Source of the DNA: Phyto melanocephala
Taxonomy: Eukaryota; Arthropoda; Insecta; Diptera; Rhinophoridae
Length of the DNA stretch: 64,000 nucleotides
Reading direction: 5' to 3'
Assembly: GCA_941918925.1 (NCBI GenBank)
Contig: OW799234.1
Coordinates: 113,063,128-113,127,127 of the forward strand
Shown: positions 12,004 to 23,240 of the stretch, piece after piece
Position numbering within the stretch: the stretch's first letter is position 1
How the letters are laid out: the number at the start of each line of letters is the position of its first letter
The notes under the pieces: generated by a model
Seen by the model: only the letters and a program-made list of their open reading frames with translations
Told to the model about the DNA's origin: nothing
The model's database searches: none
Program-made: the position numbers and the translations under genes

Positions 12004-12914
12004 TCGGGTGTCCCAACTTAAACGAAATCTTAAATAAACACAGATATTTAAAAAAAAAATCGTGAAACTTTATTATATCGTAAAGTAGACAGAATGAGGT
12101 TATGTATGGAACAATATATCGTGCAGATGGCCGCCGCGGCTTTGCTGGCACACACGCGATCTTTTAATGAAATTTTCAATGACCTTTTTGCATAAATGCT
12201 GCGGTATTTCATTAATGCAGCGTCCAATTTCCTCTTTTAAGGCTTGAGTCGTCGTCGGCTTATTCGCGTAAACCATCGACTTCAAAAAACCCCAAAGAAA
12301 AAAATCTAAAGGTGTTAAATCACACGATCTAGGCGACCAATTCTGGTCTCCAAAACGCGAAATAACATGACCGGGAAATGACTGATGCAGCAATTGAATT
12401 GTTTCTCTGGCTGTATGACATGTAGCGCCATCTTGTTGAAACCACATGCCCTCCACATTAATTTCTTTAATTCTAGGCAAGAATAAACTGGTTATCATTT
12501 CACGATACGGAACACCATTGACTTTTTGCGCTTGACCTGCCTCATTTTCATAAAAAAATGGTCCAATGATTCCTCCAGCTCAAAAACTACACCACACAGT
12601 GACACGTTGAGGATGAATTTGCTTCTCGTGAATAACTCGAGGATTTTCCTCACCCCAAATGCGACAATTCTGCCTATTGACGAAGCCATCAAGATGGAAA
12701 TGGGATGATCGCAATTTACGAACTGTAGCCGCAAAACTTTCACAATTTTGGTAAAACAATTTCACAATGAGAATGCGTTGTTCATTCGTGTAGCGCTCCA
12801 TTTTTGCTAACCTCGTACCTTATACTAGCAAACAATAACATTTGTTCAAATGTCAAACAATGACACTTCGAATGGCGCAAAATTTAAAAATTGCGTTCTA
12901 GTTGGGACACCCGA
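12004..12914 (-). mobile_element. Internally deleted DD41D (rosa-like) mariner
   Basis: Inverted ends TCGGGTGTCCCAACT (left from 12004, right ending 12914) are flanked by TA on both sides. The 911-bp element is shorter than a full mariner of about 1.3 kb because the middle of the transposase is missing. Confidence 0.9.
12100..12801 (-). pseudogene. DD41D mariner transposase with internal deletion
   Basis: The frame begins MERYTNEQRILIVKLFYQN (N-terminal helix-turn-helix) and jumps at VRKLRS/SHFHLDGFVNRQN straight into the catalytic core. The first catalytic Asp (usually SDEAHF) and the second DNA-binding helix are therefore lost. A TGA at 12580-12582 replaces the Trp expected after VTVWCSF. 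Otherwise one frame runs to 12100 through FQQDGATCHTA and SCDLTPLDFFLWG. The second and third Asp are separated by 41 residues, the spacing of the DD41D/rosa group. It cannot encode an active enzyme but keeps the ends needed for movement in trans. Confidence 0.9.
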
Positions 12915-12916
12915 TA

Positions 12917-13640
12917 CATACATATTTATTTACAACACATACATACATATTTAAAATCGACATCCGCTGCAAAAAAAACTGTTCAAAAGTATTATAAACA
13001 GAAATGCCTTGTGAAATTGAGTTCAGAAAAAAAACAAGAAATATCAGATAGATCTTAACTATTGATTGTGTAATATCATAAACATTTTCCAAGAAAAATG
13101 AAATTTTTTAAGGGGATACTGTTTGCCGACATACATACTTATTTATACCAAAACATACATGTTTACCCCATAACATGTATGTAGATCTAATCGCTTTTTA
13201 TTGATGTTTGGCGAGACTTTTGTAATTTAGAAGAAGAAAAAAATAACTTCAATATTTGCTTTGTTAAAAAAAAACGTATCAATTTGGGTCACATGTACAA
13301 ACTTGTGACTTGTGGGACTATTTGTTACGTATATCTTATAGATAAATCTCTTAATATGAGCCAACTGTATTTATATTTTGTTAACATACATATACATACA
13401 TAAGTGTAGATATGTGTATAAAAACTCCATTTCATTATTGCTTACTTTATATATTTTATATATACCATTATATATACCATTATTGGGTGAATATTTGGCT
13501 AAAAGTAACACAAATCGGTCTATGAATTAATAGAATTCTCAACACTTTGTTCTACACATGCTTTGATTTCCGTAACACATGAGTTTACCCAGACCCAATC
13601 AGTTTTGAATATAATTAATTCGAAAAAAAACATTTCCTTA
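12917..13640. other. AT-rich, no feature seen
   Basis: Only short TA- and CATA-rich runs; no coding frame or repeat family recognised. Confidence 0.5.
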
Positions 13641-14275
13641 GTTAAATGTGAATAATGAGTAATGACTTACCTTATGCTATTCAAAATTTCAATTTTTGAT
13701 GTATGCAGATGATGTTAAAGTTTTCCTAAGTTAGCGTCAATTAACGGAGAAACAACGTCTGCAAGAGTTCGATATACACATGCTGCAAGTTAAACTTGAT
13801 GCAGCTTAATTTAAAAAAATGTAAATTTATGCGATTTGTAAGAATGAACCCGATACGTGCACATAATGTTATTAATGGCTTTCAGTTGGAATTGGTAGAT
13901 AACTTCATTGACCTTGGAATTCTGCTTGATTTAAGGCTCAATTTCGCTCCACACATAACTATGACTGCCAATAAAGCTAGAGGTGTACTTGGTTTTATAA
14001 AACGATGGGCTAAAGAGTTTAATGATCCTTACGTCACTAAAAGTTTATACTGTGCGCTTGTAGGTCCTATTCTAGAGTATGAATTTATAATATGGGACCC
14101 TATATATACAATATATTCTGATGCTATTGAATCCGTTCAAAAGCAGTTGCTGCTTTTTTGTCTTCGTGGGTTAAACCTTAACCGGATGAATTTGCCTTCG
14201 TATTCAGCTAGACTCTCTCTTGTTAAACTGCCATTTCAAAAAAGCCGTAGAACATATCATTTATTTCCAACATAA
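13641..14275 (+). pseudogene. Non-LTR reverse transcriptase relic, palm to thumb
   Basis: An intact catalytic LMYADDVKVF stands near 13697-13725. After frame breaks a 159-aa frame (13796-14275) reads LNLKKCKFM, NFIDLGILLDLRLNF, ANKARGVLGFIKRWAKE and ALVGPILEYEFIIWDP, the standard order after the palm in Jockey/CR1-type enzymes. The sequence ends in decayed AT-rich DNA with no tail repeat. The copies at 4.6-5.3 kb and at the window start belong to the same family. Confidence 0.75.
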
Positions 14276-14668
14276 TTACTGGCAAGATAGGATCTAGTTT
14301 CTTAATCAACAACATTTAGTTTAATGTACCACAACGACCATCACGTAGTTCTACTCTTCTAGTTGTTCCATTTTCTAGAGTAAATTATTTTAAGATGGAT
14401 CCCTTTTAGTAAGAATGTGTAATAACTTCAACAAATATTTTAAGTTTATAGATTTTTCTTTAATTTCGAATGCAATTAAGACCAAAATAATAGTCTATTT
14501 AAGTTAATAATTTTTATAAATATAATTGTTTTATTTCATATTATATTAAACATTTAGTTATAACTTTATGTAACTACTCATTAACGTATATAGTTTTTAA
14601 TTGTCTGTAACGATTTATTTCCATAGGCAAATATAATTATAAATAAATATAAATATATTTTATATTAA
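14276..14668. other. AT-rich, no feature seen
   Basis: Possibly the 3' untranslated end of the preceding retrotransposon relic; nothing distinctive is visible. Confidence 0.4.
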
Positions 14669-15402
14669 ACAAGTAAGAGCGCTATATTCGGCCGTGCCGA
14701 ATCTTATATACCCTTCACAACGTGAATTCATGCAATAACAGTGGTTTGTGTCACTATTCATCCCATATGAAATACGTACATACATATAAAAACATACATA
14801 TATAAAAACGTCCCATAGTAAAATTATAAATTCACGTATGAATGTTAAAAAAAAAACAAAAAAAAAAAAAAAAAATTAAAAAAAAAATTAAAAAAAAAAA
14901 AAAAATTTAAAAAAAAAATATTTTTAAAAAAAAAATTTTTTAAAAAATTATTATGTATATAATATATACAAAACAAAAAAAAATAAAAAAAAATTAAAAA
15001 AAAAAAATTTAAAAAAAAAATAATAATAAAAATATAAATAATATATTAAATAAAAAATAAAAAAAAAAAAAATAAAAAAAAAATAAAAAAAAAAAATTTA
15101 AAAAAAAATTAAAAAAAAAAATTTTTTGGCTCAGCTGGGATTCGATGCCACGTTTTCTCTAACCAGTATACACGTTTGTATGTATGTATGTTGTTGTTGT
15201 AATGTTGCTTTTGTGAAAAAAAAATCGAGGTGGTCGTGGGTTTTTGCTCATATCTCAGTTGTTTATGTACCGATGTTTCTGATTTTCAATAGCGATCTAC
15301 TCCCGAATATTTCTGAATATTTCGGAAATCAAAATTGTAGAAATTTCACACGGAATGACAAACCTATATATACCCTTTTTCACTGTGTGAAGGGTATAAA
15401 AA
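14669..15402 (-). mobile_element. DINE-like element, short family, copy 1
   Basis: On the plus strand it starts with the complement of the DINE 3' end (ACAAGTAAGAGC, then TATATTCGGCCGTGCCGAAT) and ends at the complement of the 5' hairpin (TACCC...GAAGGGTATA). The centre (14850-15120) is nearly pure A with scattered T. A sister copy lies at 56.5-57.2 kb. Confidence 0.8.
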
Positions 15403-16149
15403 ATGTATGAATAAATAAAGAAATGCCTGAAAAATATATATACAAGACCGCTCCATTCAACAAAAGCAGTGTGCATACCAAAAATAGAAACAAACGGACT
15501 ATATATAGAGGTCGCTAGAAATTTTGAATTTTAGGATTTGTGTATAAAATTACAATCAGTTTATAGTATACTACTATGATACTACTTTGTCCATATGAGA
15601 ATTAGTTTCTGTAAGTAAAAGTATGTTTTCTAAGATCCGTTAATGACAGAATATGAAAGAAGTTGCTAAACGCAAAAGTAGTTGTACTATATAATTTTTC
15701 CTACAGGGAAGTAGCAAATTTTATTTATAGTTTTTTAATTTATATTAATGTGCGAAAAATAAATCGTTTTTGTTAATGCATATGCTTTTGGATAAAAGTC
15801 ACGACTTTTTAAACTTGTTCTTAATTTATGAGCAGCTCTCAAAGAGAATGGGAGGAAGAAATGGAAGACTATGGAAAGTTTTTTCACAGCAAGGCTTCCA
15901 TTAAAAAAGAATGTGTTTAAGCCTGCATTAAAAAGCTATGATGGCTTATCGCTTTAGCCGATTTAGAGAATTTACTTGTTGTAAGAGAACAAAATATCAA
16001 ACATGACAGAATTGATATTATTGCATCAAGTGATAGCGTAAGTTTTTCTTATACAAGAATAATGTTTTTTGTGGTAGTTGTTTCTTTCTAGCGACCTTTA
16101 AATATTGTTAGATTTGAGCCAGTATAATAAATTTAAATGAATTATTATT
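15403..16149. other. No feature seen
   Basis: AT-rich DNA without a supported frame or recognised repeat. Confidence 0.45.
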
Positions 16150-16890
16150 TTTATTCTACACACCACTAAAAAAGTGGTGGGGTTATACTCAGTTTGGCAT
16201 TCCGTTTCTAACACATGAACACGAAATATCGTATTTATACCCCATAAAGTATATATATATTTTAAATCGAGGTTTAATTTTATGACGATCTAGCTATGTC
16301 CGTCCGTCTGTCCGTCTACTGAAAGCACGACAGAGCTCGAACCAAAAAAGCTAAGAGGCTTATATTTTGCCAGAATATTTTTTATACACAAGGTTTGTTT
16401 GGTATTGAAAATTGGAATTTTAGAAAGGGAGTTATAGCACGTTATGCAAGAGTAGGCAAAAAAAAAACATGTCTTTCCAACATCAAATAAAATGCGATTG
16501 TGATATACGCATAAACGTAGAGCCATGAAACTTCGAACATATATTTTCGGATTATTTTCCCTGAAAATTGCCTAAATCTATGCATTCAAAAAGGAATTAT
16601 AGATAAAAATGTACGAAAACTTATACCTCGCAGTGTATTTTTTGGGATATATTTAAAGTTTAAAACGTAGTAAAACTGACAAAGTTATATGTGTGATGCT
16701 GAAATTTTACAAAAATTAATTTTTAGTCAAAGGATTTGTCCTAGTGGAAAATCAAGGTGATACGCCCATCTCCCATACAACGCTTTATCTAAAATTCATA
16801 TAATTTCTCTGTGAATAAAGATTTTTGAAAAAAATTACTCTAAATTGAAATACATTAGTTCAATTTATTAGCAGAAACTACTCTGCCTAC
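16150..16890 (+). mobile_element. DINE-1-like element, 5' part only
   Basis: It starts with a decayed form of the 5' hairpin (CACCACT...AGTGGTGGGGTTATA). It then follows copies A and C through the 'gacgatctagctatgtccg' block and the 'tacgcccatctcccat' block, and stops without the 3' hairpin. It is a truncated and diverged copy. Confidence 0.8.
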
Positions 16891-17307
16891 AATAATAATC
16901 ATTGAAAAATCATTGTCGTATAAAAAACATTATTTTTTCCAAAGAATATTTTTATTGGGATTAAAATTTGTAATAAAGTTGTGTGTGTGTGTTTTTGTTT
17001 AATCTAGTTGCTATTCGTTCCAACTTTAAGTTATTTATTTAAAAGACTTTTAAAAATATTATGGCTAATTTTAATATTAATTAAAGTTTTCTTTATTTTT
17101 ACAGGTAAGGCACCGAAAATTATTTAAAGCTTAAAACAGATGATTAAAATTTAAGTAATTACAATATTTGAAATAACTTCAAAATAAAAAGAAAAACAGG
17201 TAAATAACTGTATTAAGTGCTTTTTCAAAAGTTTAAAATCTATTATCTTGTTTAGGTTAAGTTAGGTGTTTTATTCTATTTATTTATTTAGACATATGCC
17301 TTCATGC
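16891..17307. other. AT-rich, no feature seen
   Basis: Contains a short GT run near 16980 and nothing else of note. Confidence 0.45.
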
Positions 17308-17354
17308 ATATACATTAGAGTGAAAATTTTTTTTTTTTTTTGAATAACATGTTA

Positions 17355-17708
17355 TTCGCCCCCTAATTTTTTTCTTTTGGGCACAAATAACATATTTCCA
17401 AAACTGTACACTGTTTGGTCAACGTTAAGGCGTGGCACATGCGCCCTCAAGTTGACAAGAAGGGATTTTGCACAATTTAATAAGAAAAAAGTTATAACTT
17501 CATTATTATTTATCAAAATTTATGTTAAGTATCGATATTATATTTAATTTTGACTATTATTTTAATGCGTGCCCCTAAAAAGGCGTGGCACCTTATATAA
17601 TTTAAGTAATATATACGAAAATATGTAGTTTTTACTTCAAAATATGATGGAATCTTACATATGTATGTAAAATTTATTTCCTAAAAGTCATTAAATAAAT
17701 GCCGGCAA
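17355..17708 (+). repeat. Left arm of the long inverted repeat of the hAT-like element
   Basis: A 354-bp arm that matches the complement of 20258-20611 with only about one difference that I could find by eye (an A/G change near 17634). It lies about 40 bp inside the element end and stops about 20 bp from the transposase stop codon. Confidence 0.88.
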
Positions 17709-17730
17709 GTTAAAATAAAACACAAATAGA

Positions 17731-19950
17731 TTAGTGTTCCATGAGATCTGATTTATTAGTACCTTTATAATTTTTTCGATAATCAGTTACAATTTGTAAG
17801 ATAAATTGTTTTTCTTGTTCATTTATTGATAATGAATTATTATATTCTTCCATTAATTTAACATTTCGTTCGGCAGTATCGTTAACTACCCTCATTTTAC
17901 TGACGATATTTACGCCCTGTATATAGCTTAGCTCGTTCTGCCATTGGTAGGCTTCTTTTTGGAAAAAATCGGTTGCAATCGAAAAACGTTCAAAGAAGTG
18001 AAGTGTATTTTTGGTTACGAAGTCCTTAATTGGTTTTGATTGTAAGTCCTGTATATCAGTAATCAGCCGCTTGCTCTCATTTTCTGACTCTACACGAAGT
18101 CTCTTTATCATACGAGTTTTTGTTTCAGAAGTAATGGTTTCACCAAAAAACGAAAAACCTACTGTTTCTGCTGCTAAATACCATAAATGGTTACGGAATT
18201 TTCCCAAAGTTGCATTGCTTACGTTTTCGTTGACATTTTTGTAGGCGAAAAGAGATTTAATAAAAAGAAGGTCTTGATTAGGCGCTTTGGCAGCTATTGG
18301 CGCTTCTATCCAGACTTTTACATAAATTTTCACAATAAATAAACAAGCATCGCGTATGGCGTCTATTTCATCTGACGACATGACAAACTCTTCTCTGAAT
18401 AAAAACATTTTTAATAAATAAATCGCCTTGGCCATCCAACGAGCGTGATGATATGCTCCTGGTGACTTGAATTTATAATTCCTATCGTGCTCCCCAAGAA
18501 ATATTAGGCTTAATTCCAGAAGCTCCTTATAATCAGCCCTAGGCTGTTTTATTTTTAAATATTGGCGGAAAAACGTGGCTAGATCTTCTAATTCGAAAAC
18601 GCTAATATGCTGACTTACCTTCTCGTCATCAACTCCAAATTTAAAATTTTCTTGGTTTATCATCGCCCAGGACCCTTTAAACTTTTGGAAAATTGACAAA
18701 GTTGGTCCACTTGAAGACAAATTTCTTTTTTCAAATACGCTCTTTAATACAATTTCGTAGATGTGGTGACGACAGGGCAAGTACAAAAGATCTTTTCCTA
18801 ATTCCTGTTCCAATATCACGCAAGCACCTTGAAGTCTTCCCGTGTTTGTTGCTGTTGTATCAAAACACAGGGCCTGAACTTTGTCTGTCAAATTCCACTC
18901 TTTTAATAATTGGATTATTGCTTTAGCCTGTTGCCTTCCTGTACCAGCCTGTAATGCAGGAACTCCAAGTAGATGCTCTGTCTCTGTAGATGTAATAACA
19001 ACTGGCAATCTGTCTACTTTTTCCTTTCCAGTTAATGATGGTAACAGCTTTCCATCCCAATGTACTGTAATGGTTTGCAGTAAAATGTTTTGAAATTTTT
19101 CCTTTAAATTTATAGCTGTTTCAGATCGAATTTGTTTACGGCAATTTCGAATTGTAGTTTTACTTATTGCTAACTGACTTAAATCATGGCCCAATGCTTC
19201 AGCAGTGGCTATGAGAATTCGAACAGCATCTCTGTCGCTAACTTTACACTTGTCCAGAGTCGCAACAAGCTTGGGTGTTATAAAGTTTTTCATTTTACGT
19301 TTCTTTCCCACATTTCCAGTAGATGTTTGTTGAAAATTGTCTTGAAGCTCATCACTGTCTATTTCAGTCAATTGTCCTTCATCATCTGAGTAGTCCTGAC
19401 TTGCAACCAAATTTTGAGATTGCTCCTGGTGATACTTTTCTTGCCTTATCAGTTCTCTTTCTTCACGCATATTTCTTCTTTTCTCTCTTTCAAAAAGTGC
19501 TCGATCGCTTCCAATCATACCACCTGGTCTGCCTTTTTTCCGTTGATTAAGTAGAAATAGTCTATCTTCTTCGATTTGAATAATACTTAACGCATCACCA
19601 TGAGCGATATCAAACAAATCGTCTAATTCTTCCACAAAATCGTGCTCACGTTTCTCCTGTAGAGCTGTACGGCGCTTACAAGTTTTCTGAAGTGTCTTCC
19701 ACTGATGATATAGAGCTTCCACTTTCTGAACGCTACTAATATTCTGGCTTGTGGGAATACGTGCTTTATCCCAGAGTACTTCTGCTTCTTTAATTACAAG
19801 ATATGCACTCGGACGAAGATTGAGCTTAATTTTCCGCATATTGTAAAAAAGAACTTTTAATATTTGCCCTTTTGATGGTAACTTGCACCCAATGATTTGA
19901 CTTTCGGCGTGCCCAAGCAGAAATAACTTTTCATTTGCTCTTGTTTCCAT
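17731..19950 (-). CDS. hAT-like transposase, 739 aa, intact
   Basis: One open frame from METRANEKLF to LMEH. Residues 1-160 form a conserved N-terminal region (SKGQILKVLFYNMRK, then QRKKGRPGGMIGSDR), followed by a charged stretch (150-215) that probably forms a coiled coil or linker. The presumed catalytic core has HWDGKLLP (Asp299), CFDTTATNTGRLQGACV (Asp364) and CRHHIYE (Cys393, His396); a Cys-x-x-His after the second Asp is a hAT trait. The likely catalytic Glu lies near the C-terminus in NDTAERNVKLMEEY (about residue 694), after the long helical insertion typical of hAT enzymes. I recognise the protein as an insect/Hydra-type transposase-like family with no standard name. The hAT assignment leans on the 8-bp duplication and end sequence as well. 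No dimerisation block close to canonical hAT is obvious. Confidence 0.85.
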   Translation of the reverse strand: METRANEKLFLLGHAESQIIGCKLPSKGQILKVLFYNMRKIKLNLRPSAYLVIKEAEVLWDKARIPTSQNISSVQKVEALYHQWKTLQKTCKRRTALQEKREHDFVEELDDLFDIAHGDALSIIQIEEDRLFLLNQRKKGRPGGMIGSDRALFEREKRRNMREERELIRQEKYHQEQSQNLVASQDYSDDEGQLTEIDSDELQDNFQQTSTGNVGKKRKMKNFITPKLVATLDKCKVSDRDAVRILIATAEALGHDLSQLAISKTTIRNCRKQIRSETAINLKEKFQNILLQTITVHWDGKLLPSLTGKEKVDRLPVVITSTETEHLLGVPALQAGTGRQQAKAIIQLLKEWNLTDKVQALCFDTTATNTGRLQGACVILEQELGKDLLYLPCRHHIYEIVLKSVFEKRNLSSSGPTLSIFQKFKGSWAMINQENFKFGVDDEKVSQHISVFELEDLATFFRQYLKIKQPRADYKELLELSLIFLGEHDRNYKFKSPGAYHHARWMAKAIYLLKMFLFREEFVMSSDEIDAIRDACLFIVKIYVKVWIEAPIAAKAPNQDLLFIKSLFAYKNVNENVSNATLGKFRNHLWYLAAETVGFSFFGETITSETKTRMIKRLRVESENESKRLITDIQDLQSKPIKDFVTKNTLHFFERFSIATDFFQKEAYQWQNELSYIQGVNIVSKMRVVNDTAERNVKLMEEYNNSLSINEQEKQFILQIVTDYRKNYKGTNKSDLMEH

Positions 19951-20257
19951 TGCTGTTTGAGTTACATTAATAATATTAAATATGTTATTATATTTTGAAA
20001 ATATCGAGCACTTTGTTGTTTAAACTTACCAATTTTATAAACCTTATCTTTCAATCAAATTAATATTTTCACATTTGCATGTATAACAACACATTATCAA
20101 CGCTCTTTTTTAGCTTAACAAAAGCACATGTGTACTAGATACCGTTATTCCAGTATTGCTACTTCTATGAAAATATAAGTTTGCTTGATCGCAACTAATT
20201 AGCACAGAGCTGCATTTGTTAGTAGCAGTTTAAAATTTTAACTTGCCACCCCCCAAT

Positions 20258-20611
20258 TTGCCGGCATTTATTTAATGACTTTTAGGAAATAAATTTTACA
20301 TACATATGTAAGATTCCATCATATTTTGAAGCAAAAACTACATATTTTCGTATATATTACTTAAATTATATAAGGTGCCACGCCTTTTTAGGGGCACGCA
20401 TTAAAATAATAGTCAAAATTAAATATAATATCGATACTTAACATAAATTTTGATAAATAATAATGAAGTTATAACTTTTTTCTTATTAAATTGTGCAAAA
20501 TCCCTTCTTGTCAACTTGAGGGCGCATGTGCCACGCCTTAACGTTGACCAAACAGTGTACAGTTTTGGAAATATGTTATTTGTGCCCAAAAGAAAAAAAT
20601 TAGGGGGCGAA
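20258..20611 (-). repeat. Right arm of the long inverted repeat of the hAT-like element
   Basis: Complement of 17355-17708. It holds 'gtgccacgcctttttaggggcacg' and the start-side flank of the transposase gene, so it probably contains the promoter. The region between it and the ATG (19951-20257) is about 300 bp of AT-rich leader. Confidence 0.88.
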
Positions 20612-20699
20612 CCACCTCCTACAAAAAACAAAAATAATTCCATATAAATATTGTCCACTCTAATATACATACATTGAATAAATCGATTTCAGCTACTGT

Positions 20700-23240
20700 T
20701 TCCTTTTTATATTCTTCACAGAAACTGTTGGGGTATTAATGGTTTTGTCATTCCGTGTCAAATTTCGACAATACTCATTTCCAACCCAATGAAGTATATA
20801 TTTTCTAAAGGCTTATGAATAGAGAAGAAAACGATTGTCCGTCTGTCCGTGTTTATATTGAAGACATCGTGAAGATCCGTGAGTGATTACAGAATATCAA
20901 TAATATTTAGGAGCATTAGTATTAAGAATCAGCAAAAAATTTCTTTAACTTTCTGAGTTATGAGAATATATACACCTCTGCCTCTGCCTCTGTTTATTTT
21001 TTATTTATTTTATCCACAAAAATGGAAATTTTGTATCCCTGAGAAATTTAAAGACATTCTTTATATAAATGGTATACCAGATATTTGTGAATAATTTTAG
21101 GCAAATCGATCACTAATTGGCAAAGTTATAGGCACAAATTATTGAAAAAATATTTTTCTTTTTAAGTATATCAATTTATTCGAGCTGTTAAATAACTTTG
21201 GAACACGTTTGAAGTCACCAAATTATCTCAAAAATTGTTTCTGTCAAAAACTAAACAATTGGATTGAAACCTATTGGAATAAAAGCGCAAAATAAAACTG
21301 CTTTTGTATTTTTCCTAAAATTCACAAGCAAAAAATGATTTTTTCCGTTAATTTACAACCCAGAGATATGGGTATCAAATAAAAGGACTTTATTAGTGCA
21401 ATATAATACAGTTTAAAATTTTTAAAATCCATTATGTCTGCTACTACAAAATGGCGATAAATAAATTTATATATGATTCATATTTAGTATTTTAAAATGT
21501 TTACCCGTGATCCTCCACAAAACTTCTAACAAATGAAAGGGTTTGTCAAGTAGAGTACAGTAGCTATTAAGAAAATGTGAGAAATCGAAGATGGCGTCTA
21601 AAACAAAATGGCGAAAAATTTTTTTAAACCCATTAATATAAGTATTAAATAACTAGCCGAATATAGTTAACTATGTGAAAATTAAAAATTAAAGATATCG
21701 TCGAAAGTTATAAAGAAAATGACGTGTAACAAGAAATCTGAAATCTAGTCTAAGTTGCGCCGCACAGTGAGACAGCTCTAAAGTAACAGCGGCAAAAAAT
21801 AGTTTTTGGCGTGTCGTCCAATTTGGATGAAATTTTCACAGTATATTAACAGATATATGAGTAACAATTCCCTGAAATTTGAGATTCATAACTTCATTAC
21901 TTTTTGGTCTAGAGCAAGTCAAATTTGAGGTATGCTAACGCGCTTGAAATATGTTGGTTCAATATGTAATATTCAAAAGCTTATCAATAAAAAAATACAT
22001 AATAAATATAACCTTAAAGTATTTTTTTAATTAATCTAGTTGTTGTAGAATGAGTAGATAAAAAAAAAAATTTAAAAAAAGAAACACAAAAAAAAATTTC
22101 TTTACAACAGAATTGTGGTGTAAAAATTTAACATTTTGCATTTTCAATGGACTAGGAAATATAGAGCAGCCCCTCACCCTAGGTGCAGACTTATATCAAA
22201 TGAAAGATTGAAGTCTCAGCTTTCATTTAAAGTAGAGGACATATAGCAAAAGTTTGCAAAAGTACTTTAAACGTACAAAAAACTACAAAAAATACGCAAC
22301 GTGCACATTTTGTCGCTATACGTATGTACATATGTATCTATGTTAGCATGTTTACAAATTTTTAATATTTTTTTTTAATTGTTTGTTTGATATTTTATAT
22401 TGTGCTCAGAAACTTTTTAAAAACAAACTGTAAAAAAATATTACATTGTTGTTGTTTTAAATATTATTGATCAACAAACGGTAATTGCAATTATGTATAT
22501 ATTTAATTCACAATCTACATATTTGAGAGTGCAAGTTTATACAAGTTTATATAAAGTGTTAAAAAAAGTTTACAAGGTCATGGATAATTCAATAATTTTT
22601 TATAGTGCAATTTCTGATATTTGGATCGATAGCAATAAAGATATTGAAAAAATTAGAATACCATGATGATATTAAAAAATTATTGATAGAATGAAAAAAA
22701 TTGTTCTTTTTTATTGCATTTTAATGGGAAGTGGGTGTAAGAGTGGGCGTGTTATTGTAATTTTTGCATGAAACATTTTAAATTATATAAATAATAATAA
22801 TATCAAATTTGAAGATTGTACCTAAAATATTTTAGAAAATATGGCACTTTTTATGTTGAGGTTGTATGGGGGGTGGGGGTAAAAGTGGGCCAAAGTCCAA
22901 AACTTTATTCCGATAATGTTTGTAACAATATAACATTCAAGTATACCAAAATTTAAAGTTATCCCTTAAGTATTACGGACAATACGGCATTTTAGAAATT
23001 TCGATTGTATGGGAGGTGGGCGTAAAAGTGGGCGAATTTTCTTAATTTTTTTTTTTTTAAACTGGAATTGTCTCAAAAGTAACCTGTGCAAAATTTCAGA
23101 ACTCTGCAATTACTCCTTGTATTTAATGCCGGCGTTGTCTCACTGTGCGCCGTGGTCTATATATTATACCTATGTACATTATGGTGAAGGATATAAGCAG
23201 ATCGGGCACGGGCGAACATATCATTTTTTACTTAGTTTTT
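20700..23240 (+). mobile_element. Second DINE-like family, split by a Transib-like insert
   Basis: The 5' side resembles the DINE start (GGGGTATTAATGG, 'tttgtcattccgtgtc', 'tgtccgtctgtccg'). The 3' side ends 'gatcgggcacgggcgaacatat' with a TTACTT tail, a degenerate form of the DINE 3' hairpin. Inside are loosely repeated units of the kind 'atgggtatcaaataaaagg ... aaaatggcg'. The same units recur at 43.8-44.3 kb and, reversed, at 52.2-52.8 kb. It is interrupted at 21763-23147. Confidence 0.65.
21763..23147. mobile_element. Transib-like non-autonomous element
   Basis: Both ends carry the inverted repeat CACAGTGAGACA (left from 21763, right ending 23147). Each end is flanked by the same five bases, CGCCG (21758-21762 and 23148-23152). 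A CACxxTG-type terminus with a 5-bp GC-rich CGNCG target duplication is the signature of Transib elements, relatives of the RAG1 recombinase. The 1,385-bp interior has no coding frame; its right half holds three 'gggtgtaagagtgggcg'-type blocks. A Transib-type enzyme is not present in this window. Confidence 0.75.

Larger units (their letters stand above)
17316..20662 (-). mobile_element. hAT-like DNA transposon, apparently complete
   Basis: The ends TAGAGTG and CACTCTA are flanked by identical 8-bp copies of ATATACAT (17308-17315 and 20663-20670). An 8-bp duplication and a TAGAG-type terminus are standard for the hAT superfamily. The element spans 3,347 bp and carries one intact transposase frame between long inverted repeats (17355-17708 and 20258-20611). 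The perfect duplication, intact frame and near-identity of the arms all point to a recent insertion. Confidence 0.88.

Noticed and set aside
15126..15410. 94-aa plus-strand frame
   Set aside because: It spans the 5' part of a reversed DINE-like copy; the same DNA at 56.8-57.2 kb is not open.
20419..20670. 83-aa and 65-aa frames on both strands
   Set aside because: They lie in the inverted repeat arm of the hAT-like element, overlap each other and have no recognisable content.
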